Assembly: GCF_036850765.1 (NCBI RefSeq) | Contig: NC_089492.1 | Coordinates: 182,296,106-182,360,105 of the forward strand | Origin: Saccopteryx bilineata | Taxonomy: Eukaryota; Chordata; Mammalia; Chiroptera; Emballonuridae | Length of the DNA: 64,000 nt | Direction of reading: 5' to 3' | In this document: positions 24,536-34,008 of the stretch, one piece after another | How the letters are laid out: every line of letters starts with the position of its first letter | Numbering within the stretch: the first letter of the stretch is position 1 | Program-made: the position numbers and the translations under genes | The notes under the pieces: model-generated | The model's input: only the letters and a program-made list of their open reading frames with translations | Database searches by the model: none | What the model was told of the DNA's origin: nothing

Positions 24536-24541
24536 CCCCCC
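24355..24541. repeat. (CTTT)n microsatellite followed by a C run
   Basis: About 180 bp of CTTT units has a few CTCTTT and CTCTCT interruptions and ends in eight C. The pure pyrimidine strand can form triplex-type structures. All open frames here (poly-LSFF or KKER) are artefacts. Confidence 0.98.
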
Positions 24542-25125
24542 CATTTATTTATTTTACCAAGCAATATTTTCATCTACATTTCTGTGCTGTTAGGTTTGTA
24601 GTGTCCCCGCCTCGTCTTTGAAATGGCATCTATAAATTACCACTTCTGATAAGGCAGCTATACCATCAAAAAGTGATTGTTTTTGCAAGCAATCACAAGA
24701 CAGCATGTCAATTTAAATAATTTCTTTCTTTTTCTTTTACCTTTTTTCCTTCCCTCACCCATTCCAGGAAAACGCTATCACCTCAGATTTTCTGCCCTTT
24801 CAGAAATGAGCAGCAACCTACCACGCATGATGAGCATTAGGAGTAAGAGATCTTTCTGCTGCTTCTTTCTGTAGTTGTCCCCCCACCCCCTGCCGCCAAT
24901 CTCTCTTTGAAAAGAGAAGTGTGTTCAGTGGCTGCCTTCGGGGAGAGCAGACCCTGAAGATTTTTGGGTTCCCACAATTTCAAACTTGGCTCCCTACTCA
25001 CATGAGATCTTAGGCAGTTACCTTTCCTCTAGGAGCCTCCCTTTGCTCTCTTAAGTTAGAAAATAAGACAGAGGATGGTTTCTACTCTATAATGCTAGCA
25101 TTCTCTGTGTATGGCCCAATGGTAA
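24542..25125. other. Unassigned DNA
   Basis: No gene, RNA or definable repeat is seen. A short C-rich patch at 24878-24895 is unremarkable. Confidence 0.3.
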
Positions 25126-25245
25126 TATAGTAGGCCACCTTGCTGTATGTTGTTGAAGGGGAGATGCCATCCCAAAATGTGGCATTTCAGTTCCTCCCCA
25201 AAGAACTCAATTGTCATAAATCCCCTTGCTGGGGTACAATTTTTT
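25126..25245 (+). mobile_element. LTR-like fragment left of the unusual coding relic
   Basis: It contains 'CAATTGTCATAAATCCCC' (25208-25225), which matches 'CAATTGACATAAGTCCCC' of the LTR-like block at 31520-31537 with two changes. Upstream it has a 'CCCAAAATGTGG' motif like the starts of other LTR copies here. It may be the left part of the LTR that resumes at about 27420. Confidence 0.4.
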
Positions 25246-25546
25246 TTTTCATTTTCTGTTGCATGAGGTTTTAGAGCTATTTCTATATTTCTGCACTTCT
25301 CATTCCAAATCTAAAATCTGTTTTTTGGTGTATGCTCTAGTTTTTATGCAATTTTAATTTCTTTTTGTTACAGTTAATGGCATGCATTGGTTTTTAAATT
25401 GGAGTTAAAGGGTAATGACTCTTGGATTGAACATAACCACAAGGCAATTAATGTTTCACAAATATCACTTTTACATAATTGTAGTTGTTTTTAAATGCAA
25501 AAAAATATTATCTGATAAAAACACTCTCTTATTTTAAGATTGAATC

Positions 25547-27186
25547 ATGGCTTCTTCGAGTAGGCATAAATGTAAGAATAGTCCTGGCATCTTCTGTTAT
25601 ATATGTGCCTTTTATACACTTCAATGTCAAAGGGGCAATATTTCATCATTTGTCACACGTGCATATATTGTCTATTTTCAAGTTCCCCTGGGTGATCAAG
25701 ACAAGAATTTGGCTCCTCATATTGTGTGTCATAATTGTGAGGAAATGCTTCATGACTGGACAAAAGGATGCCTTTTGGTATTACCATGGTTTGACGTGAA
25801 CCTAAGGACCACAGTAGTGACTGTTATTTCTGTCTGATCCATACAATGGGCATCAGCAAGAAAAAATGGCATATGATTGCATATCCTAATATTCCTTCAG
25901 CAATACGACCTATCCCACACTCTGAGACACTCTCAGATCCAGTTTTCAATGGTTTTATTTCTTCTAAGGACGATGAAAGTGAACATGATGATCAAGTGTA
26001 TTTTGATAAGATGCATGAGGAAATGGTTGTAGAATCTGAAGGGTCTTTTTCTGATGCCAAGCAGTCATTAACCCCTCAGCTGTTTAGCCAACCTGAATTG
26101 AATGACTTAGTAAGAGATTTGGGCCTGTCAAAGAAAGCAGTTGAGTTATTAGCCTCCAGGCTTCAAGAAAAGAATGTACTTCACTGGTCAGCTAAAGTAT
26201 CCCATTTCAGGAAGGTGTGAACAAATTTTCGTGGACTTTTTTTCCGAAGACAAACACTTTGTTTACTGTCATGATATCAGTAGTTTTCTCAGCCAGCTAG
26301 GTGTTACCACTTAAAGTCTAACAGAATGGCAGCTATCTCTTGACAGTTCTAATCGGAGTCTGAAATGTGTTCTCCTACACAACAGTAATGTTTATGCAGC
26401 GGTTCCAATTGGTTATTCAACTCATCTGTGAGAAAATTATAATGACATAAAAATTGTCCTCAACTTTCTGAAGTATGAGGAGCATAACTGGATCATTTGT
26501 GTGGATCTTAAAATGGTAAATTTCTTGCTAGGACAACAGAGAGGTTTCACGCAGTATCCTTGTTTTCTGTGTTTGTGAGACAGCCAAGCTCAGAAGAAAC
26601 ACTGAACACAGAAGGAGTGGCCGAAATGTGAAGCTCTGGAAGTAAGGATGCAAAATATTGTGAATGAACCTGTAGTTAATTGAGACAGGATCATTTTTCC
26701 CCCACTTCACATCAAACTTAACTTAATGAAGCAGTTTGCTCAGGTTTTGAATAGAGAAAGTGAATGCTTTCAACATATTATTTCTGCTTTTCCTCCTTTA
26801 TCTTTCAAGAAGATAAAAGTAGGTGTATTCCATGGACTTCAAATTCGAAACCTCATACGTGACGAGAATTTGCCAGGAAGATGAATAAGGAGGAGAAAGC
26901 AGCATGACAATCTTTTGTGGCAGTTACAAAGAACTTCCTTGGCAACAAAAAAGCAGAAAACTATGAACTTCTGGTTCAAAGGATGCTGTTGGCTTTCCGC
27001 AACATTGGATGTAACATGAGAGTTAAGATTCACTTCCTGAACAGTCACCTTGACAAGTTTCCCGAAAAACTTGGAGCTGTTAGTGATAAGCAGACACTGC
27101 TGGAGCATCAAACAAGATTGTCCTCAACAAGTGCACAAATGCAAGAGCTACAAATGCAAATATTTGCTGGAATAGAATTTAAATAA
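25547..27186 (+). pseudogene. Decayed intronless coding relic with paired CxxC motifs, unknown family
   Basis: Three open pieces plus readable stretches between them point to one protein of about 500 residues. Piece 1 (25547-25837, 96 codons) has C17-x2-C20 and C61-x2-C64, a spacing like ZAD-type zinc fingers, with 'LGDQDKNLAPH' between. Piece 2 (25846-26220) has 'YPNIPSAIRPIPH', an acidic stretch and 'LVRDLGLSKKAVELLASRLQ'. The middle (26221-26916) is shifted but shows 'GFTQYPCFLCL' at 26541-26573 and 'GVFHGLQIRNLI' at about 26822-26860. Piece 3 (26917-27186) has 'GCNMRVKIHFLNSHLDKFP' (residues 31-49). From memory only, such motifs occur in uncharacterised, often multi-copy proteins of insects, cnidarians and fishes. 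At least four frameshifts or stops make it dead. It could be a transposon ORF or an old retrocopy; no poly(A), inverted repeats or target duplication were found. Function is unknown. Confidence 0.65.
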
Positions 27187-27651
27187 GTTTTGTGCAAATT
27201 TTATGATTAAAATAAGTGTTTTAATATGTTCTATTTTGAAATTGTAGATAAATTCTGATGCAATAATATCTTTTAGTGTATTAGTGTATTTACTGCATTA
27301 TATAAATTATTATATTTTCACAAGGATGATGCCCAAGAAGGCATTCTACTTTATTATGTAATACTAAATGTTGAAAATTTTATAATAAGATGAAAACCTA
27401 AAATCTTGAATTGCAAAAAGAGCTGTAGCTTACAGAGAAAAACTGTCAGATTTGAGATCAGCACACTCGAATTAGGTAGGAACAAGTGTTTTTCTGGATG
27501 CAACAAAAATTTTGTTCCCCAGTGTAATCTTCTCTTCTGGAAGATGAGTAGTGTGCACTACACTCAGACAGATATGGCCACAAAACTATTGTATATCCCA
27601 TGTATTCTCCTAAAGGTCCATTTACCCTTCAAAAAAATCATTTGCTTTTTT

Positions 27652-28025
27652 TTTTTTTTTTCCTGTATTTTTCCGAAGCTGGAAACGGGGAGAGACAGTC
27701 AGACAGACTCCCGCATGCGCCCGACCGGGATCCACCCGGCATGCCCACCAGGGGCGATGCTCTGCCCCTCTGGGGCGTCGCTCTGTCGAGACCAGAGCCA
27801 CTGTAGTGCCTGGGGCAGAGGCCAAGGAGCCATCCCCAGCGCCCGGGCCATCTTTGCTCCAATGGAGCCTTGCTGCAGGAGGGGAAGAGAGAGACAGAGA
27901 GGAAGGAGAGGGGGAGGGGTGGAGAAGCAGATGGGTGCTTCTCCTGTGTGTCCTGGCCGGGAATCGAACCCGGGACCCCTGCACGCCAGGCCGACGCTCT
28001 ACCACTGAGCCAACCAGCCAGGGCC
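27652..28025 (-). mobile_element. tRNA-derived SINE (long bat form), antisense
   Basis: Read on the minus strand from 28025, 'GCCCTGGCTGGTTGGCTCAG' gives the A box and the complement of 27961-27980 gives the B box 'GGGTTCGATTCC'. A GC-rich body and an A-rich tail (T-run at 27646-27660) follow. The target duplication 'tcatttgctttttt' is exact at 27638-27651 and 28026-28039. It interrupts an LTR. Its near-consensus sequence suggests a young copy. Confidence 0.95.
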
Positions 28026-28117
28026 TCATTTGCTTTTTTCTAAGTGCTCTTTCCCCCTTCCATTCTCCAATTAAAATAGTATATAACCTCCAAATTCTAA
28101 CTTCCTCTTTGTGTCAA

Positions 28118-28497
28118 CTTTTTTTTTTTTTTTTTTGGACAGAGTCAGAGAGCGGGACAGATAGGGACAGACAGACAGAAAGAGAGAGAGATGGGAAGAA
28201 TCAATTCTTTGTTGAAACTTCTTAGTTGTTCTTTGATTGCTTTTTCATATGTGCCTTGATCAGGAGGCTACAGCAGAGCAAGTGACCCCTTGCTCAAGCC
28301 AGTGACCTTGGGCTTCAAGCCAGCAACCTTTGGGCTAAAGCCAGCAACCAAGGGGTCATGTCTATGATCCCACGCTCAAGCCAGTGACCTCGTGCTCAAG
28401 CTGGTGAGCCCACACTTAAGCTAATAACCTCAGGGTTTTGAACCTGGGTCCTTCATGTCCCCAATGCTCTATCCACTGTGCTACCACCAGGTCAGGC
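28118..28497 (-). mobile_element. tRNA-derived SINE with repeated body, antisense
   Basis: The minus-strand head is 'CCTGACCTGGTGGTAGCACA' at about 28476-28495. The body then repeats a CAAGCCAGTGACCTTGGGCT-like unit several times (28294-28420), and the T-run at 28118-28136 marks the tail. It is related to the SINE at 4359-4555 by its head but has an expanded middle. Flanks 'gtgtcaactttt' and 'gagtcacatttt' look like a decayed target duplication. Confidence 0.85.
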
Positions 28498-28640
28498 TGA
28501 GTCACATTTTTCTGAAAACTCCCAAGTAGGTATATGAATAAAAATCTATCTTTTCTCTTGTTGGTCTATCTTTTGTTGGTTCAGCTGGCAGGACTCTAAC
28601 AACAGAACATAAGAGGGTAGAAGAAAACAGGTTTTTTTCT

Positions 28641-29250
28641 CTCTGACGTGTGTGTGCGCGCACGCATGTGGAGGTTACAGAGAAGGGGAAGGGGATTATG
28701 CTAGGAGTAGTACTTTTCTTTAAACAATTTTAGCTTAGTGAGAGAAAGCTCATTCACTGTGATTGTTATCTTCACCAGGAATCTCTCCATAGCATCTTTG
28801 AAAGTACAGCCCTTCCTTCCCAAGGTAAGGATGGAAGCATGGCAGGCACTACTTTCTCTTTTTCTTTTTGGAGGGGGTGGATTTAGGGTTGGGGAGAAAG
28901 TATAAATGCTAATAAGGTCAGCAGTTTTTTCAGTATGTGCTTAGACCACATCTATTTAATGATAAAGGATCGGGGGAGCTTTTTTTATTTATTTTTTTTT
29001 AATCTTACTGAACAATGTTTGGTGGTCATACCTGACAAGTTGGGAGGAGGAAAGTTGCACCTTTGACCTATTTCCTGGATGTCTTCATAGTTGGAGACCA
29101 TTCAGTGACTCAGACAAGAGTCTAGAAATAGCCCCAAACATTTTATTATATTATGTTTTCTGTACAATATACTATACATTATATACAGCACCATCGACTG
29201 TGTAATGCACCTAAGTGTCATCATATATTAGATACAACTTTATAATATGA
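28641..29250. other. Unassigned DNA
   Basis: Short GT/CG dinucleotide stretches lie at 28648-28672, and the rest is AT-rich. No gene or definable repeat. Confidence 0.3.
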
Positions 29251-29254
29251 CATA

Positions 29255-29400
29255 GTTTATTGCAGCTACAATTTATTGAATATTAACTATGTGCCAGGCA
29301 TGCTATGATATTAAGCATTTTTCTTATGTTTTCTCATTTAGTTTAGATGATGTCGTTTATATAAATGGTAATTCCAAATAACATTTGGTGTTAATAATTT
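29255..29400 (-). repeat. MIR relic
   Basis: 'TATTAACTATGTGCCAGGCA' at 29281-29300 and the following 'TTAAGCATTTTTCTTATG' match the complement of the MIR 3' region. Further MIR traces on the same strand are at about 41030-41140, 50770-51000, 60240-60470 and 61860-61915. Confidence 0.65.
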
Positions 29401-29889
29401 CTTCCAAGCATTTCTCCTGTCTTCAGAATAAAGAAGTTAAGACACATGGAAAAGAACCCAATAGCAGGATGTCCTTGCAAATAAATGAGAATAATCAAAT
29501 AGGGATCATTTGATGTTTTAACCCTTCTTCCCCCACCCCTACCGATCCTAACCAAACATACACACATACTCCCACATCTTTAAAGGTCTAGTATAGAATA
29601 ATTCAAGGGTCCCATTAGGTTCTAAAATCTTCCTAGCTGGGATAATTGGCTTTGGAACTTCCCTTATCTCCACGACTCTCTCTCATATGCCAATATCTCT
29701 AACACATAGATAATTTATGAAAACAGAGTTCATACCTTTTAATAATTCAGTGATAGGTAATAGGAGCTTTCAAAAAAAAAGCTGTAAGAGCTTGAAAAAG
29801 GACTGGAGACTATGATGGTCAGTCATCCACATATTTGTCTGGAACAGCTCAATAAAAGCCTTCATCTTGTACCCCATTACCCATGACTG

Positions 29890-30370
29890 GAGGCCTCTCA
29901 AAGTTTGCTTTGTTTGCTAGCAGAGGTCTTTTCCAGCGGGCATTTTGGAGCCAGTCATTTGAAGGGAGAACCAGATGCCTGCCCTGAGCTCAATCACCCA
30001 GCGTCACCCACTCTATTCTCTCCAAATTACAGCATAAACAATAACACAGGTACAATTAGCCAAGGCACTAATTATGGAGCGCAAAAGTGTAAAGGATATA
30101 GAATGATAAATGGCAAACGCAGAACATGTTGTGTCATATCAAGTAATCTCTCTGGCTGCTGAGCCCAGTAACAAAGGGAGAATTGTGCCCTGTTTGTCTA
30201 ACATGCTCTCTATCACAAATTAGAAATCCTTCCTAATTAAGATATTGTTGAATGTCCTTTGTTAGCAGATTTTAACAATGTTAATTAGGAGGTTAGAGTG
30301 ATCATTGTTCATCTAGCAAACAATTAGGGTGATTTGCACTGTAGCTTTGGAGAGGCTTCTAAGCTAACCA
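29890..30370. promoter_or_regulatory. Possible conserved non-coding (enhancer-like) block
   Basis: Non-repetitive sequence dense in ATTA/TAAT cores (for example 30053, 30069, 30226, 30280, 30325) and in SOX-like AACAAT/ACAAAG words (30038, 30171, 30273, 30319). This composition is typical of developmental enhancers, but it is only compositional evidence. The ORF at 29905-30162 has no protein resemblance I know. Confidence 0.25.
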
Positions 30371-30629
30371 TAAGTTTCCTCTCTGCAAGGAGGGAAGCTG
30401 AGGAGTGGAGGGAACAGGAGCTGGGAGAAAGGGCAATGCTACTCTGAACAGTTTTAGGCTGTGGGCAAAGGCAAAGCATGAGGAAATGTTAGAGGTGGGC
30501 CTGGCAGCTCTTAGAAAGCAGTGTTGGCCTTGACCTTGACCTACAATATTTGTAGATGTAAAGTCCATCTCCATCCACGATGGTTCTTGTCTTGATAACT
30601 CAGGAGAGTGTGGCCAGAGAAAGCAAAGC

Positions 30630-31160
30630 CTTCAGGCCTCTTCATCATCTGGTCAAATAAGGGTACAGATGCACTCAGAACATGGCATCTCAAAGTATGG
30701 CACCTTGCACATTGTAGTTTAAGCTGAAGGAGTTTCAGGAGACAGCAGAGGCAGGAAGGTCACTCTGACCTTCTCATATTCTTCTCCCCTGAAACAGGCC
30801 CCCATGTGAGAAGTGCCTTCCCCATACCAAGAGGAGAGGATCATCCTTGTCTCCAAGATGGAGGGTCACTGAAAGGAATCCAGACACACAGTTCTTGCTG
30901 GCTGTCCACCAGTTCACTGAACTGACCTTAGACCCTATGTCCCACCACACTATCCACGATTTCCCACTCTCCACTAAACCTCATAGAACGATACTCAGGT
31001 CTGTCTCTTCAGGTTCTCATTTCCTTATGAAGGTTTCTGAATCACATGAAACTTATATAAATAAATGTGTCTGCTTTTCTCTCATTAATTTCTCCTTTGT
31101 CAGTTCAATTCTCAGACCCAGCCAAGGACCCTAAGAAAGTCGATGAAAACTTTTTCCTCC
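30630..31160 (+). mobile_element. Endogenous retrovirus LTR (family A)
   Basis: It starts near 'CTCAAAGTATGGCACCTTG' and ends after a TATAAATAAATGTG polyadenylation region (about 31057-31070), 'CTTTTCTCTCATTAATTTC' and a GTCAG/TTCTCAGACCC tail. The complement of 53020-53490 and of 44510-44990, and the plus strand at 58030-58520, follow the same order, so this is one dispersed LTR family. All copies are solo or fragmentary and moderately diverged. Confidence 0.6.
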
Positions 31161-31329
31161 CCTCCAGGGTCTTCCTAAAGAAAGGAAAACAATGTCCTGC
31201 CATCATTTTTTAGTGCTCTATTATTTTAGTACCCGATGAGTCTGAGCCCCTCCTGATGTAGCCCCAACCCCTTCCACATTTGTGCCCCTAACACACATGA
31301 TATAAGACAGTTGGCAGGTTTCTTTCCTT

Positions 31330-31700
31330 CGGTTTTGAAGGGTAGCAGAACATGCTACTCCAAAATATGACTATGGGAATTCAGGACAAGCCACCCCCAA
31401 ATGTGCTGCCTGAGAATATTGATGATTTTGAGCTGTGGGCACTTGAAAAACAGCAAATGCAGCAGAGGCTTCCTCTGAACTCACTTATCTGCCTAAAGAC
31501 ACATCTTCCAAATGGAATCAATTGACATAAGTCCCCATTCCCTCCCTCCTCGGGGTTTTCATCAACCAGGAAAACTGATTGTTTTCACAGGAAAGGAGAC
31601 TATAAGTCAACATCATACCCAGACAACTGTCACAAGCTATCATACTTTACATGTATTCTTCTAAAGGTCCATTCATCTTTCCTAAAAAACCTTTCCTGCC
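31330..31700 (+). mobile_element. LTR 5' part, cut by LINE-1 insertion
   Basis: The LTR-like text begins near 'AGCAGAACATGCTACTCCAA' and runs through 'CTTCTAAAGGTCCATTC' (31659-31675) to the LINE-1 start at 31701. It matches the blocks at 25126-25245 and 27600-27623. The LTR's remaining 3' half is not found after the LINE-1; the next LTR piece at 40304 starts before the shared 'GGTCCATTT' word, so it is another LTR copy. Confidence 0.55.
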
Positions 31701-33039
31701 AGGAGAGAGAAGATGGCGCTGGAGTAGGCGGACGCACCAGCATCTACCTCCCAGAACCAATGTGGAATACAAACTAATTTTATAAACTATCAGCTGGAAA
31801 AACCAACTTTGGACTAAACTAAAAGGACTCTTCAACCCAGGAACACCGAAGAAGCCACCCAGAGACTGGTAGGAAAAGCGGAAACACGGAGAGAGCTGCC
31901 CAGCTTCTCCGAGCGAACGGCAGCAGGGAGAGACTCGTGTGGCGGGAAGTGAGTTTAGCAGAGGGGAAAGGGTCCTGAGCCCCAGGAACAAAGCCCCAGC
32001 CTGCAGCCCCAGAGCCCAGAAGAAGCGTAAGAACAGTATTTAGCTGGAAACAAGTCAGGATACTGTTTGTGAGAGAGTCTGATTTCTCAGACCCAGGATC
32101 CTTCTTAAAGGGACCACGCAGAACATCTCTCTCACAAACACTCACCCGGGGCTCCTGGGGACGAAGGGAAAGCGAAGAGAACCACAGTAACAGGAAGAGA
32201 GTGCAATCTAGGAGGCATAGGGAGAAACATTTTGAGAGATAGCCACCCTAACCCCTGGGACGAGGCACTCCCCAAAGCTGACGTGAATATTTCCCCCGGA
32301 AACAGCAATACCAGCAAAGGGAAGCAGGAGAGCAGCCAAACAAGCTCCCCCGCAGCATTCAGAGCAGAGTCGCATAGAAGGAGGGAGCTTTCGGGTCTAC
32401 AGTAGTGAGTCTTAGGGTCCGAGCTGTAACGCTCCCACCCACGCGGCTGAGGGCGCACTGGAGAGCGGGCGGCAGCGGGAGACAAAAGCGCGGTTCTGCT
32501 GGCAGGGGCGGAAGCCGGCTGGCCACCAGTGGACTCAGGTGTGAGCTCAATCTTGCCCGGCTAGGGAGAAGGGGGCGTGCAAAAGCGGTCAAGCTCAGCT
32601 GCCGGCAGCCTGTAATCCAGCCTCCGGGAGAAGGGCGGGAAACCCAGAAAGGGTAGAAACCAGCCCCGGGGCAAGGGCAGAGGAGCACATCCCTGCCCCG
32701 CCCGTGCAACCCAGGCTTGCGGTCTGACTTGGTAGCCGGCTCCTCCCGCGAGGGTGGAGCCAAAAGCCCAGAAGAGGTGGAGTTCCGCTAGGAAGCGGAG
32801 CTTGGGCACGCAGCCCTGCCTGGCGGTAGAGCCAAGGCTAGCAGCTGTTCCTTGACTGGGATCATCCTGCAAAGGCAGGGCGAAAGCTCAGAAACAGGCG
32901 GAGACCAGCAGCTGAGCAAAGGTGCTCGCCAGTGCCCTCAGGACCGAGCATAACGTCATACATGGGGGCAGAGCAAAGGCCAAAGCCACCAACCCTTGTG
33001 CACCCGAGCATGTGATCACAGCCACTCTCGTGAAGAGAA
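31701..33039 (+). promoter_or_regulatory. LINE-1 5' UTR with internal promoter region
   Basis: GC- and CpG-rich sequence, peaking at about 32400-32800, with a YY1-like 'AAGATGGC' at 31710-31717. In active mammalian L1s this region drives RNA polymerase II transcription from the first base. The ORF-like stretches on both strands here are by-products of the composition. Promoter function is inferred from family knowledge. Confidence 0.6.
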
Positions 33040-33936
33040 ATGCGGAGGCAGAGAAATACAACACAAATAAACCAAGAGAAATCACCAGAAAAGGACCTAA
33101 GTGAATCAGATATAACCAAATTACCAGATGCAGAGTTTAAAATAACGATTGTTAGGATGCTCAAAGATATTAGAACCACCATAGATGGCCATTACGAAAA
33201 CCTAAATAAAGAGATAACAAATATAAAAAAGGACATTGAAATAATAAAAAAGAATCAGACAGAAATGACAAATACAATATCTAAAATAAAGAATACAATG
33301 GAAGGAATTAAAAGCAGGATGGATGAAGCAGAGAATCGAATCAGTGAGTTAGAGGACACAATAAATAAAGGCATGGAAGCAGAGCAGAAAAAAGAAAAGA
33401 GACTCAAAAAGTCTGAGGAAACTCTAAAAGAGCTCTGTGACAACATGAAGAGAAATAACATCCGCATCATAGGGGTTCCTGAAGAAGAAGAGAAAGAACA
33501 AGGGATAGAGACTTTGTTCAAACATATTATAGCGGAAAACTTCCCCCAATTAAGGCAGGAAAACATTTCACATGTTCAGGAAGCACAGAGAACTCCATTA
33601 AGGAGAAACTCAAAGAAACCAACACCGAGACACATCATAATTAAATTACCAAAGCTAAATGATAAAGAGAAAATATGAAAAGCTGCTAGAGAAAAAAAGA
33701 CTATCACCTACAAAGGAGCCCCCATAAGGATGACTTCTGACTTCTCAACAGAAACACTTGAGGCCAGAAGGGAATGGCAAGAAATATTCAAAGTAATGTA
33801 GAACAAGAACCTACAACCAAGACTACATTATCCAGCAAGGCTATCATTTAAAATTGAAAAAGAAATAAAAAGCTTTACAGAAAAAAAAACCTCAAGGATT
33901 TCACTGCAACCAAACCAAGGCTGCAAGAAATGCTAA
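33040..33936 (+). pseudogene. L1 ORF1, nearly intact
   Basis: The ORF1 protein binds L1 RNA and chaperones reverse transcription. Open from ATG 33040 for 212 codons: a basic N-terminus ('RNTTQINQEKSPEKDLSESD'), a long heptad coiled coil (about residues 45-135, 'ISELEDTINKGMEAEQKKEK') and the RRM start ('RNNIRIIGVPEEEEKEQGIE', about residues 145-164). A TGA at 33676-33678 interrupts it. The C-terminal domain follows in the same frame ('APIRMTSDFSTETLEARREW', 33718-33777), with another in-frame TAG near 33798. The natural end is TAA 33934-33936. Only these two stops break an otherwise collinear frame. It lies 72 nt before ORF2. Confidence 0.92.
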
Positions 33937-34008
33937 GGGACCTGTTGTAAACAGATCAAAGGAAAAAAAGAATAGAGCAAAAGAGAAATACAGTTTTAAA
34001 GAAAAAAA

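Larger units (their letters stand above)
27420..28640 (+). mobile_element. LTR (3' part) interrupted by two antisense SINEs
   Basis: Non-SINE pieces (about 27560-27637, 28040-28117 and 28498-28640) form one LTR 3' half. 'TCTCCTAAAGGTCCATTT' at 27606-27623 equals text at 31660-31676 and 40318-40336. The end has a TGAATAAAAATC polyadenylation region (about 28534) and a TCTTTTGTTGGTTCAGC tail. The same polyadenylation/GT-rich layout ends the LTR at 40530. It has no coding content. The left limit is uncertain because the sequence from 27200 to 27560 is not clearly LTR. Confidence 0.55.

Noticed and set aside
24288..24621. Overlapping open frames of Leu/Ser/Phe or Lys/Glu/Arg repeats
   Set aside because: These are translations of the CTTT microsatellite on both strands.
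27406..28008. 200-codon plus-strand open frame with a 'CRPGRESNPGPLHARPT'-type end
   Set aside because: It runs through an antisense tRNA-derived SINE. Such GC-rich SINEs yield long frames in both directions, as also at 15532-15909 and 61350-61664.
29905..30162. 85-codon open frame in a repeat-free block
   Set aside because: No recognised motif. The block is better explained as non-coding, as its word content is regulatory-like and no splice or start context stands out.
32400..32800. CpG-rich stretch that might be a gene promoter island
   Set aside because: It is inside the 5' UTR of the L1 that begins at 31701. No host exon follows; ORF1 of the L1 does.
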